Shown: positions 9,701 to 23,900 of the stretch, piece after piece
Position numbering within the stretch: the first letter of the stretch is position 1
Layout of the letters: every line of letters begins with the position of its first letter
NCBI RefSeq assembly: GCF_047496725.1
Contig: NC_132972.1
Span: 12,229,001 to 12,293,000 of the forward strand
Source of the DNA: Anoplolepis gracilipes
Lineage: Eukaryota > Arthropoda > Insecta > Hymenoptera > Formicidae
Direction of reading: 5' to 3'
Length of the DNA: 64,000 bases
Notes under the pieces: generated by a model
Seen by the model: the letters and a program-made list of their open reading frames with translations, nothing else
Database searches by the model: none
Told to the model about the DNA's origin: nothing
Program-made: the position numbers and the translations under genes

Positions 9701-10359
9701 AAATTATATTTATAGAGTTATTATATTATTAAGGCTATATATTATATTTATTGAAAATTAAAATAAAATTATTGTGCACGCGTATATTTTTTCTAACAAA
9801 ATATAATACAAGATAAAAGAAGGTGTGAACGTGCGTGTTTCGATTCAAGTTGAAGTTCCTAATTTATGTGATATGTGGATCCCTTTTTCCTCCATGTAAA
9901 TGATAATGAAATGTGTTTATCTATTTGAATTATGAAACTGTATAATTAAAAGCTTAACAGTACCCAAGAAAATTTTAGTCAAGGAAGAATTATAATTCAG
10001 TAGTAATATAAATTAATATATATTCAATAAAAGTAAAAATGATAAAACGTTAAATTTTGACTTTTATGGATATATAAATTTTAGATATGCAAAATATATA
10101 TTAATTAATTAAAATTAAATGAAAATCTTTATTAAATCATTAAAAAATAATAATGCTCAAAATTAGAAAATTATCTGAAACAACAAAGTTTATTTCTGAG
10201 AAAAAATATAAACTGATATTTGAATTTGAATTTTGAGAAATTCTTGCATCAGTTTTTAGTCTTTAACATTAAAATCAGAATATAATTTTCATCACCTTAC
10301 TTGATTTTCTTCTCTTGTTAATTTTTCTATTCAATTTTACGATTTACGATAATTATTTC
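6746..10359. other. non-coding, patchy GC islands
   Basis: GC-richer patches lie at about 6760-7070, 7540-7800, 8360-8710 and 9200-9530, separated by AT-rich DNA. Frames of 60-111 codons in these patches overlap on opposite strands, have no domains and lack splice context. A short hairpin repeat lies at 8027-8077. No tRNA-like B box or TIR pair was recognised. Confidence 0.4.
8027..8077. repeat. triple attcaaaggtattat motif forming a hairpin
   Basis: The 15-mer attcaaaggtattat occurs at about 8027-8041, as its complement ataatacctttgaat at 8045-8059, and again directly at 8062-8076. The first two can form a perfect 15-bp stem with a very short loop; the third repeats the left arm. It may be the remnant of a small fold-back element. 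Confidence 0.55.
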
Positions 10360-11340
10360 GATCTAAAGGCAACTTCGAGGCTAGTTATATAGCGTCATCG
10401 CTCGGTATGTCGGAAAGCACGTAGACCGGTTGAAAGGTTAAGTGTAATTTCGAGCGTCTACGGATGCGAGGTGACGACGACGAGATACAGCGTGGGCTCG
10501 TTGGACGGGACCTCGCTATAACGGAGGTCGACGTCCTCGCGGACCTTTCGAAACTGCCGTGGAAGCCGCGCGCGCAGTCTCGTTAATCCTCGTGGCGTCC
10601 AACTTCTCGCGCAATTGCTTCTCGTCTCTTCGTGAGAAAAAACAAAAACGCCACCCTTGTACACGCGGTGTCTCAGAGAGTCGGTAATCAATTCCATAAA
10701 TATAATTATATATATATATATATATTTGTCGACAGATTTATGAATTTATTTACTTTACGTGAGTAAATGCAATTTAATTTGTGTTTTTTTTTTTTTGTTT
10801 TTGTTAGAGAAATATAATTTCAAATTACTCTCTTAATGATATATATTTATTTTTTCAAACTTTGCTTTTTTGCAACACCCTGTACAAGGCAATTATGGTT
10901 TTTTTGCCGGCTATATTGCCAGAAAGTCGCGCCACGTTTTTGCGATCGCGAGTATCACAGTCAGCACTGCTTTGCGATCTAATCAGCAAATGAGCGGGAC
11001 ACACGTGATGTCAAGTGATTATCCCTCTGCGTTGCTCAGAATAAACGAAAGGCGGATGTGTTTGCAATGTAGTCGTACAGTTGGGTTGTTGTGGTTCTGT
11101 CAAAGTTCAGCCAGTACAAGCGCCGTCCGCCGTGCCGGTTCGATGATTAAACGTTCGAGTTTTCCAGTGGTTTCAGTTAAAATATCCGGTAATGGTCGCG
11201 CACTCGCACTTGCGGTAGCGACCATTACCGTAATTATCGCGCGCTTTTAATTTTCTCGTGGCGCATTTGCCGCCTCTTCGCAGAGGCCAAGTGGACGTTT
11301 AATTAGGCGCGAACTAATCGGAAGGCGCATGAATTTTTGC
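10360..11340. other. two CpG islands around an AT core
   Basis: Islands at about 10360-10700 and 10900-11340 flank an AT-rich core with a TA run (about 10703-10725) and a T run (about 10788). Frames of 79 (minus) and 126 (plus) codons lie in the islands and show no domain. The motif acaccctgtac near 10875 resembles, in reverse, the cag.gtgt motif at 20103 and 22864. Confidence 0.4.
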
Positions 11341-14300
11341 ATTTGCCTGGACGAGTTGATATTTTTTCACATACATTTTTTTATGTCTTTTTTCGCTAAT
11401 TTCCTTTTTTTAACTTTTTATATTTATATTTTTATATAATATACTTATCATTTAATATTTTTTTCATCTCTACCAATATAAACGCGTACAGCGCGTTATA
11501 AATACGACGTTATGAAAATAAAACAAATGTCTGCATTGTGCGCATAGATTATCAGATTATTTTTTATAATATTTTATGATAAGAGAGAAAGAAAACAAAA
11601 TGCGGCGGTGAGTGTGTGTGTGATTAATAATTTTTTTTATAATTTAATTTAATATTAATATTAAAATTGAATAAAATACAATAAAATTAAAGATTAATAA
11701 TATTAAAGATAAGTTTTTCTCTCTCTCTCTCTCTCTCTTATATATAAAACTCATATATATTATATTGCACACATATCACTCATATATTCCATTATCATTT
11801 GCGCCATGCTGTAACGGCATATTTTTTATAATTCCAGTTTGCCACAAGTACAGGTGTGGGATTTTAAACTCACAACGTCGCGCGTAACTCGAACGATGGC
11901 GAACGTAATTTGGCCGCAGCTCGCGCGTTCGTTGAAATTGGTTTTATCGAATATTGAGCTTGCACGAAAAATATTACATTCCGTTAGAGAGATAGCGACG
12001 TTTTTCATGCCCCAAAAGTTTGCGATGACGTTTCGAACGACGCGGCGGCACATCGGCGTTCAGTACAGTGTGCTGTTTGCCTGTCTGTCGGTATCTGCTG
12101 CTTTGTTTGACGTAAACGTGTAAACGTGCAGCATATGTCGAGAAACGGGACATTCGTTCGCACAAAGAGTTGCATATCCTAGAGATTAAATATCCACGTC
12201 GCTCGCGCAATTCGTTTTCCATTGGCTACTCACACAATAGACTAAAATATCCACTAACGTTTAACATCATCGATATTCTGTCGACATTCGCCACTTGCCA
12301 TTACGTTCTATTGCTCAACTTGGTATACTATCTAGTCACCTGTGAAAGATAATAGCTGCTTGCGTTGTCAAAATTATATATATATATATATACATACTTA
12401 AGTAGCGTAAGAAATAAGAAATTAAATAATGTCCTGTAGTTGTTAAAAATAAACTCGACATATATTACATATATATTGCATTGTATTTAATCTTTTATAA
12501 AACGCTGATACATTTTACTATATCTCATATGTAAATATGATTAATACACAATATTATAACGTTTATTAACAATGAGTGATATAATATTGACAATTATAAA
12601 ATGTTTCATCATTCATAAGTACTAATATTAACAGACATGAAAATAGCTTTTTTGGCGAATATTTGTGTTTTTACATAATTTTTACGTTAATTTCTCTTTT
12701 CAAGCTATTTTTATTCTTTGCCGTTTAAATAGATAAAAAGCCAACATTTTAATAAAGATAATGTGTAATATTAATGTACATACGAGAATATTTTTTATGC
12801 TCGAAACGCCGTTTATTTATATTTTTCTTCAGGGTAATATTCTGTGAATTAAATCGTTATCATAGTTTGCTGAATATATAGGAATAGAATAGTTAAAAGA
12901 AAAAACTTTTATATTTAGAATTTTTTATTCTCTATATATTATCAAATGTTCTCTGTATTTTTTTAAACATTTGGAAATGAGTCCAGAATAAGAGGATCAA
13001 ATATGCGAATAACGAAAAAAGAGTTATGTCACGTCGTTCAGCGTAGCACGAGGGATGACTTTTAGCGCGGGTTACTACCCCCGTCTCTATGTACTACTCG
13101 CGGCTCTTTAAGGCCTTGTCACGCCGTAAGATCACTCCGGATTATTATGACTGTCACGTGCGCCGCGAGGCTTTTGTCGGCCCTCGTCGTTATGACGTCG
13201 AGCAGCCGCGATTTTTCCGGCTTACGTCGGTACACGCTATGAACTTGAGAGCTTAAGGAGCTTGGGGTGAGGGGGGGGGGTGTTCTGATTTATTTGCAAC
13301 GCTCGATTCCGAATATTTGTTTCTTTTTTTTCTTTCACGCCTCAGCTCATAAAGCTTGTAAAGTACACGAACAGTTGCTCACGAAATGAAGCACCTGTTG
13401 TTCTTCCGATAAGATAGGAAGAATATCATAACTCGATTTTTAATTGGAAAATAAGAATGAAATATTTTCTTCTCATGTGTTTAAAAAGATTACAAAATCT
13501 CATATATAATATCGATTATTTGCACGTATTGGAAGATATTTATAAATTTTATTTTTTACCTAACATGGATTTATACACATTTCTTGCATAGAATTTAACA
13601 TCTATTTGATATTTTTTCTCTTTTTTTAAAAATATTTTGATTACAGTAGAATTGCTATAGTATTTTAATACATTGTATTATATTTATTTGAGAGAAAAAA
13701 AATTTTAACTTTGAACAATTGGAAATGGAATAATATCCATGTGACAAAGCCTTTATCCTACGCATGTAACAAATTAATTTGACAAATTCTTTATTCTATA
13801 CACACATTAAAATTAATAAAAGTAAAAAACAATTGCGAGGAGAAAGACCTGTTTTATTAAATTCTACAATTCTATCTGTACTATATACTTTTATAAATGA
13901 TGTAAAAAAATTATTTTACATGGAAAAACTAGATTTCGCGCACACGATAACAATATCCCATCCAGTGTAAGAAAGAAAAAAATTCTTTTCAATCTGGCAG
14001 ATTCTATCGCAGAGAAAACCATCTAGGTAGTTCTAACCATCTCGTATGGTTCAAATTTCGCGTTTCCCCGACCCGAAGAATGCAAGTTCGACGTAAAAAA
14101 AATAGCGGTGTAGCCGATCCAGAAGCCTCGGGAAACCAATCGCGCACGGTACGCTCTTGTAAACCTATATGCCAATTTCACAGACCTGCCGTTTCGAAGA
14201 ATAACGGTGAAAATTGCGAGAGAATCCCTCTTTTACTGTAAGTTGTACGATTTCCAGCCGACCACGACATACTAGATGATTATTCGCCGTCATCCCATTC

Positions 14301-14879
14301 ACATCGCATGAATATCAACCTTTTTTATTATCGATTAAGCATACACGGTGAAAACAGTGGAAATATTGCAATGATATCATAAACATTGATATAACATGTA
14401 ATAGATATGTAATAGAAATTGACATAGATATTATTCCTGTTATTATATATATTAGATTAGAGGTGTACATGAAAATGTACAATTTATTATGTTGTGATTA
14501 ATTTTTTTGCACACGTAGAATAATAAAAATTGTCGATAAGGTTGCAATTTATTATTGACAAGAAATATATATCATAGATTTAATTAATAAAATTTATTTT
14601 ATTTTATTTCCAAACTTTTGGAAAAACATTTAAATTTTTAGTCTAGTTTAATATAGTATAATATTACTATGTAATAATGTGTGTAGAGTTTTAACATGCG
14701 ATTTTCTCAGGAGAAGAGAATCAAAGGAAAATATTTCGACAATTTTATACGAAATAATATTATCGAATTAATATTGAAATAGTTATTTGAAATAGAATAA
14801 TTTTGATCGCGTATCTAAATCTTAATTATAGAAATAGAATATTGATTGAGAAGATTTTTCGAAGGGTTATACTTGGCAT
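11341..14879. other. non-coding with islands at 11830-12350 and 13020-13280
   Basis: Mostly AT-rich. The island at 11830-12350 has frames on both strands without domains. The island at 13020-13280 contains CACGTG, TGACGTCG and TTACGTCGG motifs (E-box and CRE-like) and ends in a G10 run near 13271. It is a possible cis-regulatory island, by motif content only. An inverted copy of the 14-mer TTTTCCAATTAAAA is at 13438-13451. No gene is supported. Confidence 0.4.
11718..11739. repeat. (CT)n microsatellite
   Basis: About 11 uninterrupted CT units. Confidence 0.9.
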
Positions 14880-15806
14880 GTTATATTTTGGTATGGAGTC
14901 ACAGCAACGGTGATGTCGGACAAATTAGGAAATAGCAAATCGGGATTCTCAGCATTTCTACGCCACACAGCGACATATCAATGCCGGTGAATAATTCAGA
15001 ATACCCGAGACGACGATTGTGCGCATATAACTCTCCTCCGCGGGGACGCAATTTTCGGACGAGCTTCCGGAGCTTGTGGTCGCATGGACCGTCGTCTTGT
15101 AATTAGCGTTGTCGAAGTTGTCGAAGGTGGTGCTCGAACCGTTGAGGCCCCGGAAACACCCGGGCGTATCGCGCGTGGAATCGATACGTCGGTTATCCCC
15201 GCATCCCCCACGCTCCCGTTCTACACCCCTCTACTTCTCTCATCTATTCTCTTTCTCCACCTCCCTTCCTTCCCACATACATTTCCCATTCTTATGCGAA
15301 TCCGTAGCGAGTTTCATATTCTGCATTCTTGTGCTTTTGTGCTATACAAATATTTCCATATTCGGGCATAGTTTTTACTAGTTTATTCAGTTTTAAATTT
15401 TTTATAATACATATATATATTTTAGAGGATATTTCATTTATTGACAATCAATCTGTTTCACATATTATACTATATATTGTCATTAAAATAGTATTATTAA
15501 TTATATAAAATAATATTATATTATTTTAGACTAATGTATGTGTATTTTATTAATTGATTATTTGTTTAGTCTTTTTTATGAGATATTTTTACTTAATATT
15601 ACTTTCTCTGTTTTTTATTATATGTAAAGTAATATTGTATTTTTATTTTTCTATACTTTTATACATATATATAATGTTATCACAATATTATTAATTTACG
15701 ATAGTTTTCTTCGATCCCATTTTACATTTTATTTTATTTATATATATATATTAGCCTTTAAAGGAGCCTTGCCCTCGGATGAAAATAAACCCTTTTCCAT
15801 TCTCTT

Positions 15807-15810
<4 letters not shown>

Positions 15811-15842
<32 letters not shown>
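15811..15842. repeat. (TC)16 microsatellite
   Basis: Pure TC repeat with a CT-rich approach (15800-15810). Confidence 0.9.
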
Positions 15843-15846
<4 letters not shown>

Positions 15847-17473
15847 TATTTTGTCTTTGTCTTCAAATGTGTTTATACGCACGTACAGATAACCACGTGT
15901 CTGATATTGTGTATTATGTGTAGTAGTATATAACGGGCAGATGTACGTTGATTAGAAACTTACAGGAGAGGCCTGCTTTTACGAGCGATATAACGACCGA
16001 CCAACCCTCTTCTTTTCCTTTTCTCTCTTTCTCTTCTTGTCCTCTCTTTGTCTCTCTTCCTCTCGGTCCGAAGTATCGACTTTTGTCGGCGCGAGTCATT
16101 CAAGCTCAGCACGCAGCCATATTTTCCGCCGAAAATGGGCCAACCCCTATGTTGTGAACAATTATACGCGTGTTAGAGGCCCGTAAACTGCGCAATGAAA
16201 CCTCCACCGTCTTATTTCATTTTCATAAAGTCACTGTTGACACTACACTTACACGATAATTGATACTTATTATATTTTATGTAAATCCTGGGGAAGTTGA
16301 CTGGCGAATCGCGAAAGGAAAAGTAGAGATGTGATAGATAAGTATCATGCATATGATGATTACACGAGCTCGTATAGTTTCCCCGTTTATTTCGAGGTAA
16401 TTCGAGCAATGGGAATATGCTCCAGTAGCTTTACAGGGAAAGCAACCGATCGCCGTAATGGTCGCTAGAATGTTTTCTTTTTTTTCGTCGAGTGTTAGCA
16501 TTATCGAAAGTATCTATGCATTTGAAAAGCAGCGTAGAAAGCTGAGACGACTCTCCGATTTGCTGAACTTTGAAAGGAGAAATTAGAAAAGTATCGCAAA
16601 GTATCGTTGGTGAAATTGTATTACAATCACACAAATGTCGAAGTTTATCATGTGTATAATATAATATTAAATCGTAAAATGCGTTAACTATTTATAAATT
16701 TGTATGATATATAATATATTTATTAATATTATATTTGAATATTATAATTATTTTAAGATCAAAAATAAATTTACTTATCTTATTAACTTATAAATATTAC
16801 ATTTTATATAACATATTTTGTAAACAAAAAATATATTTTTTAAAACAAACCGTGCAGGTTTCTCTTTATAAATTTAACACAAATTATTTATCTTTTTTTT
16901 TATCTCTATTATGATATATATTCTCTGTCATACATAATTTTACGCATCTGTCTTCTTTTTTAGAAAGCACCATCTCTGAAGTAAAAAAAAAAGAATCTGT
17001 AGATAGAACCATTTTTTGTCAATTAAATACATTTGGCACGAACATGTTAACGAAAATGTTGAGCCTCGAGATCTTGGCGTAATAATATTAGCCTTGTGTT
17101 CATCGGATATAGCAAACACGCGGACGATATTCTCGCTTGTCGTCTCGCGTTAATGATCGGTTCTGATCCAGGTAACGTCCGCGCCTATGACGACGTGACG
17201 ACGAGAGGAGAGGTTTCCTGTCTCTAACCACTTTAGCGCGTAACCTCGTAAACCGACCGCACGCTTGGGTTATGTCGAAGGCTGCGGCGCGAACTATCGC
17301 GCCCGAGGAAGTTGCGAGTCGCTAACTGGAAATTGATTTTGTGCCCCCTCGCTCGATTTTGCGCTGTGCACCCCTCCAAAAATTACGGGGTTTACTACCG
17401 CCGTGCTCTCGCCCACCGCTATTAAACCGGCGCCGTGTACTTGCTCGAGAGTTTTATCGAACTCCTGTCTGCA

Positions 17474-17497
17474 TCTCTCTCTCTCTCTCTCTCTCTC
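17474..17497. repeat. (TC)12 microsatellite
   Basis: Pure TC run, followed by imperfect CT-rich sequence to about 17523. It produces the Ser/Leu-rich frames on the plus strand and Glu/Arg-rich frame on the minus strand. Confidence 0.9.
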
Positions 17498-17528
17498 GCT
17501 CCCTCTCCTTCTCTCTTTCTCCTTGAAA

Positions 17529-18060
17529 AAGTAAAACTCCTTGGCATGGACATCTATCACTCTGAAGAGTTTGTGTTTATCGAAAATCACTCGAAGAGTA
17601 AAAGCACCTATGCATTAGAATTGACGTTTATCGTAGAATAATACTCGTATTTTTCTCATCATTTTTGTTAAATGAAACTACCATATCATTTATCACACAC
17701 AGTGAAACTTTTATACGCACTGAGAAATTGTATCATTGAAGAAATATATCAAGAACGGTGTCTAAAAAGTAAAACTCATATCTCTGAGAAAGCCATCTTA
17801 AGCTTATGTTTAACCGCAAAACTACGTGCTACTTGAGCTCTCCGGTATCTTATACAAACACCTGAAGATCATGTTCATGTGTTCATAGCAAAGTCCTGTT
17901 ATTGAAAGTAAAACTTATGCGAATATCCATTAAAAATATTAAGTTGAAATCTATTTTTTTATAAAATATTTTATCAAGAATAAAACTTTCATTTGGGTAC
18001 TTATCCAAGTAATTAAAGCTATATAGTAAAAGGTTTGAAAGGTTTGAAAGATTAATCATA
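17529..18060. repeat. degenerate recurring aagtaaaactt motif
   Basis: Variants of aagtaaaact occur with gtaaaa/gtgaaa/ataaaa cores at about 17531, 17598, 17702, 17769, 17908 and 17979. Spacings are 67, 104, 67, 139 and about 71 bp. Some copies share more (cactgagaaa after the third, ctctgagaaa after the fourth). It could be a decayed minisatellite with a unit near 70 bp. Two tandem aaaggtttg units follow near 18030. Weak evidence by eye. Confidence 0.3.
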
Positions 18061-20319
18061 TTATTACGAACTGTTTTTAGGGCAAAAGTCTGACGTTTAC
18101 GAGAAATCAGTTTTAAAATCAATGTTTATCAGAAAATTATACAATCGAGAAAATTTTTAAGAAACTTTCTTGAATCTTAATATCGTGCTATTAAAGCATG
18201 CTCATCGATAACCGCTTTCGATGAGTAAACCTTAAGTGTGCGCATCGGACTTTATTTGCGTTGGTTTTCGCGAGAACAGCGATCAAACCTGCGATTATTA
18301 AAGACGATAAGCTGGCGAGGAGAGGGTGTTGCAGATAAAATCGTATCGAATTTCTCGCGGCGCTTTTACACGCTTTATTGTGCGTATCGTGTTTTGTGTC
18401 GACGGTATAGATATCGTCGTAATTAGAAAACGATCAAGCCGGTTTGCGACTGGTGATGTCAGTTCGATTTAACTCCTTGCACTCGATATATGTCAAGCAG
18501 GTCCTGTGACATTGTATATATTAGAGCGTATATATAACTATGATCTTTTTCTCATTAAACATAGAAAAAAATTAGATAAATCTGACAAAAAGTGAAACCT
18601 GAAGAATTTATCTGCCATGACTGAGATTTATCGATTTGCAACATAATTAATCATTTGATTACCCCATTAGTACATCGATTATTTATGCATAATCTAAAAC
18701 TTAAAAAGATTGAAAAAATTGAATTTGAAATTATCCTACCGTAACATAATATCGAGCGATAGTCTTATTATACCGCACATCGATCGCTTGTCGTTACGAG
18801 AGAGTCTCCTGTCAATAATTTCACTTATTTTTCTCTTACGCGGAAGCCTGGTAAAAGGCGGAAGACCATTTTCCATACCGCGATCGTTGCGTAATGCGTA
18901 TGACGAAATTCGCGGTCAACGCGTGATCGTTCTGAAACATGCGAAGCACCGAACGGTATTTCGCGCAATACGATCGGCACGGTACGTTATTCCAGTTGAA
19001 GGCAACCGCATCGCTGCTAGTCTTACAATTTCGCTGCCGCCATCGTGTTGAAACGCTATACGCATGCGAGCGTAAATATATGCGCGTGTTCGCACGCACG
19101 CATGTTTGTGCCGCCTGCTTTCGTCGTTAAAGCACATTGACATGACGCCGCCGTAATCGATGTCCACGGCAAAGTTCCTTCCCGTTGGCTACAGAAATTA
19201 ATTTCAGACGTCGCCGGCGTCAGCAACATTACGGCTATCGATTTCATCAAATATCACCGTCCAGGTCGAAATAGTAACATCAAATCTGTACTGAAAATAT
19301 TGATTTAAAATTAAATCTTATTATCTTAATATATTTATTCAGCTTATCATCTTGTAGTTAGATAGGATGGAAAAATAGATTTCCTGTCTCACACACACGT
19401 GCACGCGTGACTAAACTGATTTATAAGAAGATATTAAATTTTTTCTCGAGAATACTTCTATTTTTTAATTATTTATAGCGCTAAACTTTGACATGCTTTT
19501 GTGCACGATTAAATATGCATGATTTACTTTCGAAGTTATAGAACATTTGTATTGTTTAACTGTAAAAAAGCTGGCAATATATTCCTCTTGTATTTTTCAT
19601 TCTCTGTATGTGTTGTATATATTATATTTTGATTTATGATCGTAATAATTTTCTGTCGCGCAAACATAAGTATTATATTATATTAAATTTTTCATCATAA
19701 TTCTCATCACACATACACATATAGACTATATTTTTTTATTTTTTTTTATGCGAATATAATTTTTAATAACAATACAATTTCATTTTCTCCTCAATTTTGT
19801 TGAATTTAAATGTATGAATTTAGATATCGTATTATAAAGAAAAATATATGGAGAATTTTGATTACTTATATTTTTATTATTTTTTTTTGGCAAATAATTA
19901 GTCGTATGTACTTTCATATATGAAGAGACTATGTGATATGAAAACTAGTTGCGTGTTCATCAAACTTTGACGACAAGGTTCTACCGAGCGGTAGCTCGAT
20001 CTAAACCTTGCATCTTGTAAAACGACCTCGAACCCTGATGACACCATATCAGAGACATAATCAACATGCGCGCATCATCCGGATGATAATCCACAGCATA
20101 TACAGAGTGTCTCAGATATTTATATCACATGCATTTTATTTTCTCGACAATTTAAAACTATTTCTTCTCGCAATAACTTTATCGGGTGCTATGATTTTTT
20201 ATCTTTATTATCGTGCTGTAAATTAAAAGTCTGTTACAAGATTCATTTCATTATTAAGTGAAACTTGAAGATTTATCTTTTATCAAAGTACACCTTAACT
20301 TACTAGAACCGTTTTATTG
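18061..20319. other. non-coding; islands at 18230-18480 and 18760-19260
   Basis: CpG-rich islands with frames of 60-113 codons overlapping on both strands, none with a domain. 19270-19990 is AT-rich. Near 20103 the phrase cagagtgtctcagatattt resembles the cagtgtcccgaaactat phrase near 22864; both look like a transposon terminus, but no second end was found. Confidence 0.4.
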
Positions 20320-20950
20320 ATAATCGTTTTCATGACTTATGAATCATTCGCATTTCGAAGAAAAATCCTATCGAAATCGGCCAAAGAAATGGCGAGACGA
20401 ATACGCAGCGATAATAGTTCCGGGACACGCTGTATGTACATGCGTATTACGCTGACGAGTACCCCGACAAAGGAGCCTCTCGAGCGTAAAGCGTGTCAGA
20501 GCGGTTGGGCTTGACATGCGAACATGATCCAAGAGAATGAAACGCGGAGAAACGCACGCACGTATGCGGAGGTGGCGGATCGGCCAGGGTGATCGAGCGA
20601 CGAGGACGGAACACGGGTGCATCGATTTAGGGGGGAGAGAGGAAATCGATAAGGGGTAGGGGCAGGTACGTGTGGCGGAGCAGATTTATTGGATCCAGGG
20701 GGGCAGCAAATCCGGCGGGATCAGCGTAACCAAAGAGCGGTGCCTACTAGTGTACTGAGTGAGCCAGAATGAAAAGAGAAGGGGAAAGCGGGAGGGGGAG
20801 AGGCAAAGAAGGGAAAATACGGGGATCGCAGATGAAAAAGATCGCGTTCGTATAGTATAGGTGCACATACTGTTCATTTGTTGACGGTCCTCAGCAGGAA
20901 ATGTACTATAAAAACCGGATATTGTGAGCACTGAAGGACACATCAGACGT
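20320..20950. other. GC-rich, purine-biased island
   Basis: CpG-rich to about 20600, then strongly G/A-rich on the plus strand (about 20628-20830) with several runs of 4-6 G. Frames on the minus strand (20368-20622, 20686-20943) are Ser/Pro/Leu/Arg-rich reflections of this bias. No gene is supported; G-quadruplex potential is plausible. Confidence 0.4.
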
Positions 20951-23900
20951 TTTTAAGTTGAACGAAAGAACGACACATGCAAATATGATCTCTTTCCCTT
21001 GTATTTTTGAAAATTTATAACTGACTCTTTCTTCTTTCTCTAAAATAAAATAAATACATTTTTAGATTTACATTTTCTAAAAAGTTAAATAATTACTTTT
21101 ATGAAAATTTAATTAAAATCAATAAACTGTTATGTTCTTTAATTTAAATAATTACGCTTATAGTAATTTATTATTTTTACAATTTAATTTTGCATGTAAA
21201 ATCTAAACTATATAATTTAAACATAAGTGAATGTAAAGATATGTTTGGTAAAAATAAATTTAAATTTTTTCTTAAGCAGTTATTTTTATATTGGCAAATC
21301 GCTTTTTTAATTATTTATTTTAAATTAATTTAATTTGCACGAAAAGAGAGAGAAAGTTGATAAATAGATTAGTTTAAATATTTTAAAGACTAGAAATTGA
21401 AATTTAAAAAAAAAGTAAAAACTACTTTTCTAAAGTATAAATTTTTCCAGTAAAATGATATCTACAGAAAATAACATTGCGATGTAAATAGTATATATAC
21501 TTTTTTCACATAAATTGCAATTCTACAATTTTTAAATACGTTTTTCCATTTTAAATTTGAACTTTATTGTCGAATTAAATCGATTCAAATACTTCTGTTA
21601 TGTTTATATTACTGTTGGTTTATTATTTTATGTTGCATTAAAATTTTATTAAAAATTTGAAAGTTGATATCTTCATATTATTGTAAACTGAATTTATCAC
21701 GCAACATGAGATTTCTACCGCATCTTACCAAATATTTAGTCCAGTCCCAAACATTCATTCTCAATATTTCATTTATTGAACCGGTATTATCAACACTACC
21801 AAGGTCCCACTATTCCGAGGTCCCCAAGGGGAGACCAAATGCAACATCGAAGGGGATGATAGAGGGTTATTTTTTTATTCTCAAAGGAATTATCGCACAC
21901 AATGCATTATCCTGCACTACTCTATTCGGCGAACAACGCTTGCGCTGTGCTTTGATTCTCGCCATAAAGATAGGATGAAGAAAAGAATCCTAGAGAAAGA
22001 AAAAAAAAAAAAGAGAGAAAAAGAACACCGACAGTCGATGAAGTTTCCCCTGAGGAGATTTCTTGCTCGATGTTGTAGTACACTGACCTCCGACCTAATT
22101 TCGATCCGATTGAGCGATCGTGCGACATTCTCGTTGCACATCCTCCGCTCGGATTAATTGGCGGGGAAAGTCCGAGGAATTCTACAATGTCGAAGGCGAT
22201 GCTGTCGAGCGATGATGGTGATGGTGATGAAAGCGATATGTTCATGTTTGAAGTGTTTTCGACTTCCTCTCGCATAGTTTCTTACAAGGATGTTCAAAAT
22301 TAATGATGAGGGCTGACAAGGGTATTCTGATCCTGATCTCGATCTTGATCCGAAGAACAAAATAATGTTAAAATATTAATATAAGATTAGAATTAACTAA
22401 TGAGTAATAATCGAAAATAAATTGAAGAAACGTAGACTGACGAATGAATATTATATTTTTGTAGATTTTTAAGAAATTCTACCTTAAAAAATTCTACCTT
22501 AAATTTAACAATAAATAATTAGTTTATGATTGAGTCCATACGAAATATGTATTGCACTCACATTTTCTATATTTACTGATGTCTTAATTGTATGCAACAA
22601 TAACATTTTATGAGATTATTAATTATGAGCAACATAATGTGTAAAAAAAGATTTTTATTATATAAAAAAAATTTTAAATATTTAAAAACACATTGTATTT
22701 TCTCACAACTAAACTTATATATGTATAACTAAATATCTCGATGCTTGTATGATTTTACAATGTGGATATGTGAAACTTTAACATATGTGCTGCGTACGCC
22801 CCTGGGGGTGCAAAGTGACTCAATAACCTCCCAGCGCGTTCTGCTTCTAGATTCGTATTTACACAGTGTCCCGAAACTATCGTCGGCACTTCTACAAAAT
22901 TAATAGGTTCTTTGATCAATTTGTAATGGATCATTCCTTAGTAAAAATGTGAGCTAGTATTTGTTGAGTTAATGGCAAATAGATAATTAAATCAGTCTTC
23001 AAGTAACTCTAAATAGATTTTTCTCTAATAAAAAAATTTTAAATATACTTTTTGAGCATTTGAGTATTTAATTAAATACATTTCCTGAATTATTTAATTT
23101 TTCTCCTTTTTGAATTATTTAAAAAGTTTATAATATTTGAAAGAAATTATTATTATTTAACTAAATTTTTTTGTTAAATAAGAATGTGTGGACTTTGAAT
23201 TGATTGAAGAATCTGTAAAAGAATTGGCAGTAATTCTGATACATCAATTAACTTGTATACTAAATGGTATAGTATAATATAATATAATATATTAATAAAG
23301 TATGATATAGTATGATATGTATCTTCTAAATAAGTACTGTAAGACAGTATACTAAATTCGTGTCTCGTCACTCGCTAGCACATAGATTTTTGTAGCTCGT
23401 ATTGCGTGCAACAGTTACGCCTTCTGGCGCGGTATTGTGCGTGTATCATGCGTAAATTTGCATAAATGCGAACACGAAACAGCGGCACTGTTGAATGTTT
23501 CAGAATCTTCCCCACTCTTTCTAACAAGGATATATTTATTTATAAGTATTTGAACACATTTGTTTTCCAACATGATAATCGATTGATAAATGTGATGTTA
23601 TGTTCTGCATCATACAACACGATTGGAGAGAATCGCAATTTTATTTATGAGCATTTGCAAGTTTTAAAATTATGTATACAGAGATTTATGCATAGACTGT
23701 AATAATACTCAAATATCGATAACGTACAGTATATTTCACAATAAAATAATGCGGATATAATTGCAATGCATTATACGTTATGGTCATAATGAATTAATAC
23801 ACACTCGGTATTTTTGAATAAAACTGTTGATAATACCTTCAGCAGTTTCATTGCGTATTCTTCATTTTGGATATCTATGTGACTTATTCAGATAACGCAG

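Larger units (their letters stand above)
14880..17528. other. non-coding; islands at 14880-15300, 15940-16160 and 17030-17530
   Basis: CpG-rich islands alternate with AT-rich DNA (15370-15780, 16640-16990). Frames of 60-98 codons in the islands overlap between strands; several are just translations of CT/GA-rich tracts. CRE-like tgacgacgtgacgacg lies near 17190. No gene is supported. Confidence 0.4.

Noticed and set aside
10870..11250. 126-codon plus-strand frame in a CpG island
   Set aside because: No domain, no conserved-looking motif, no splice context.
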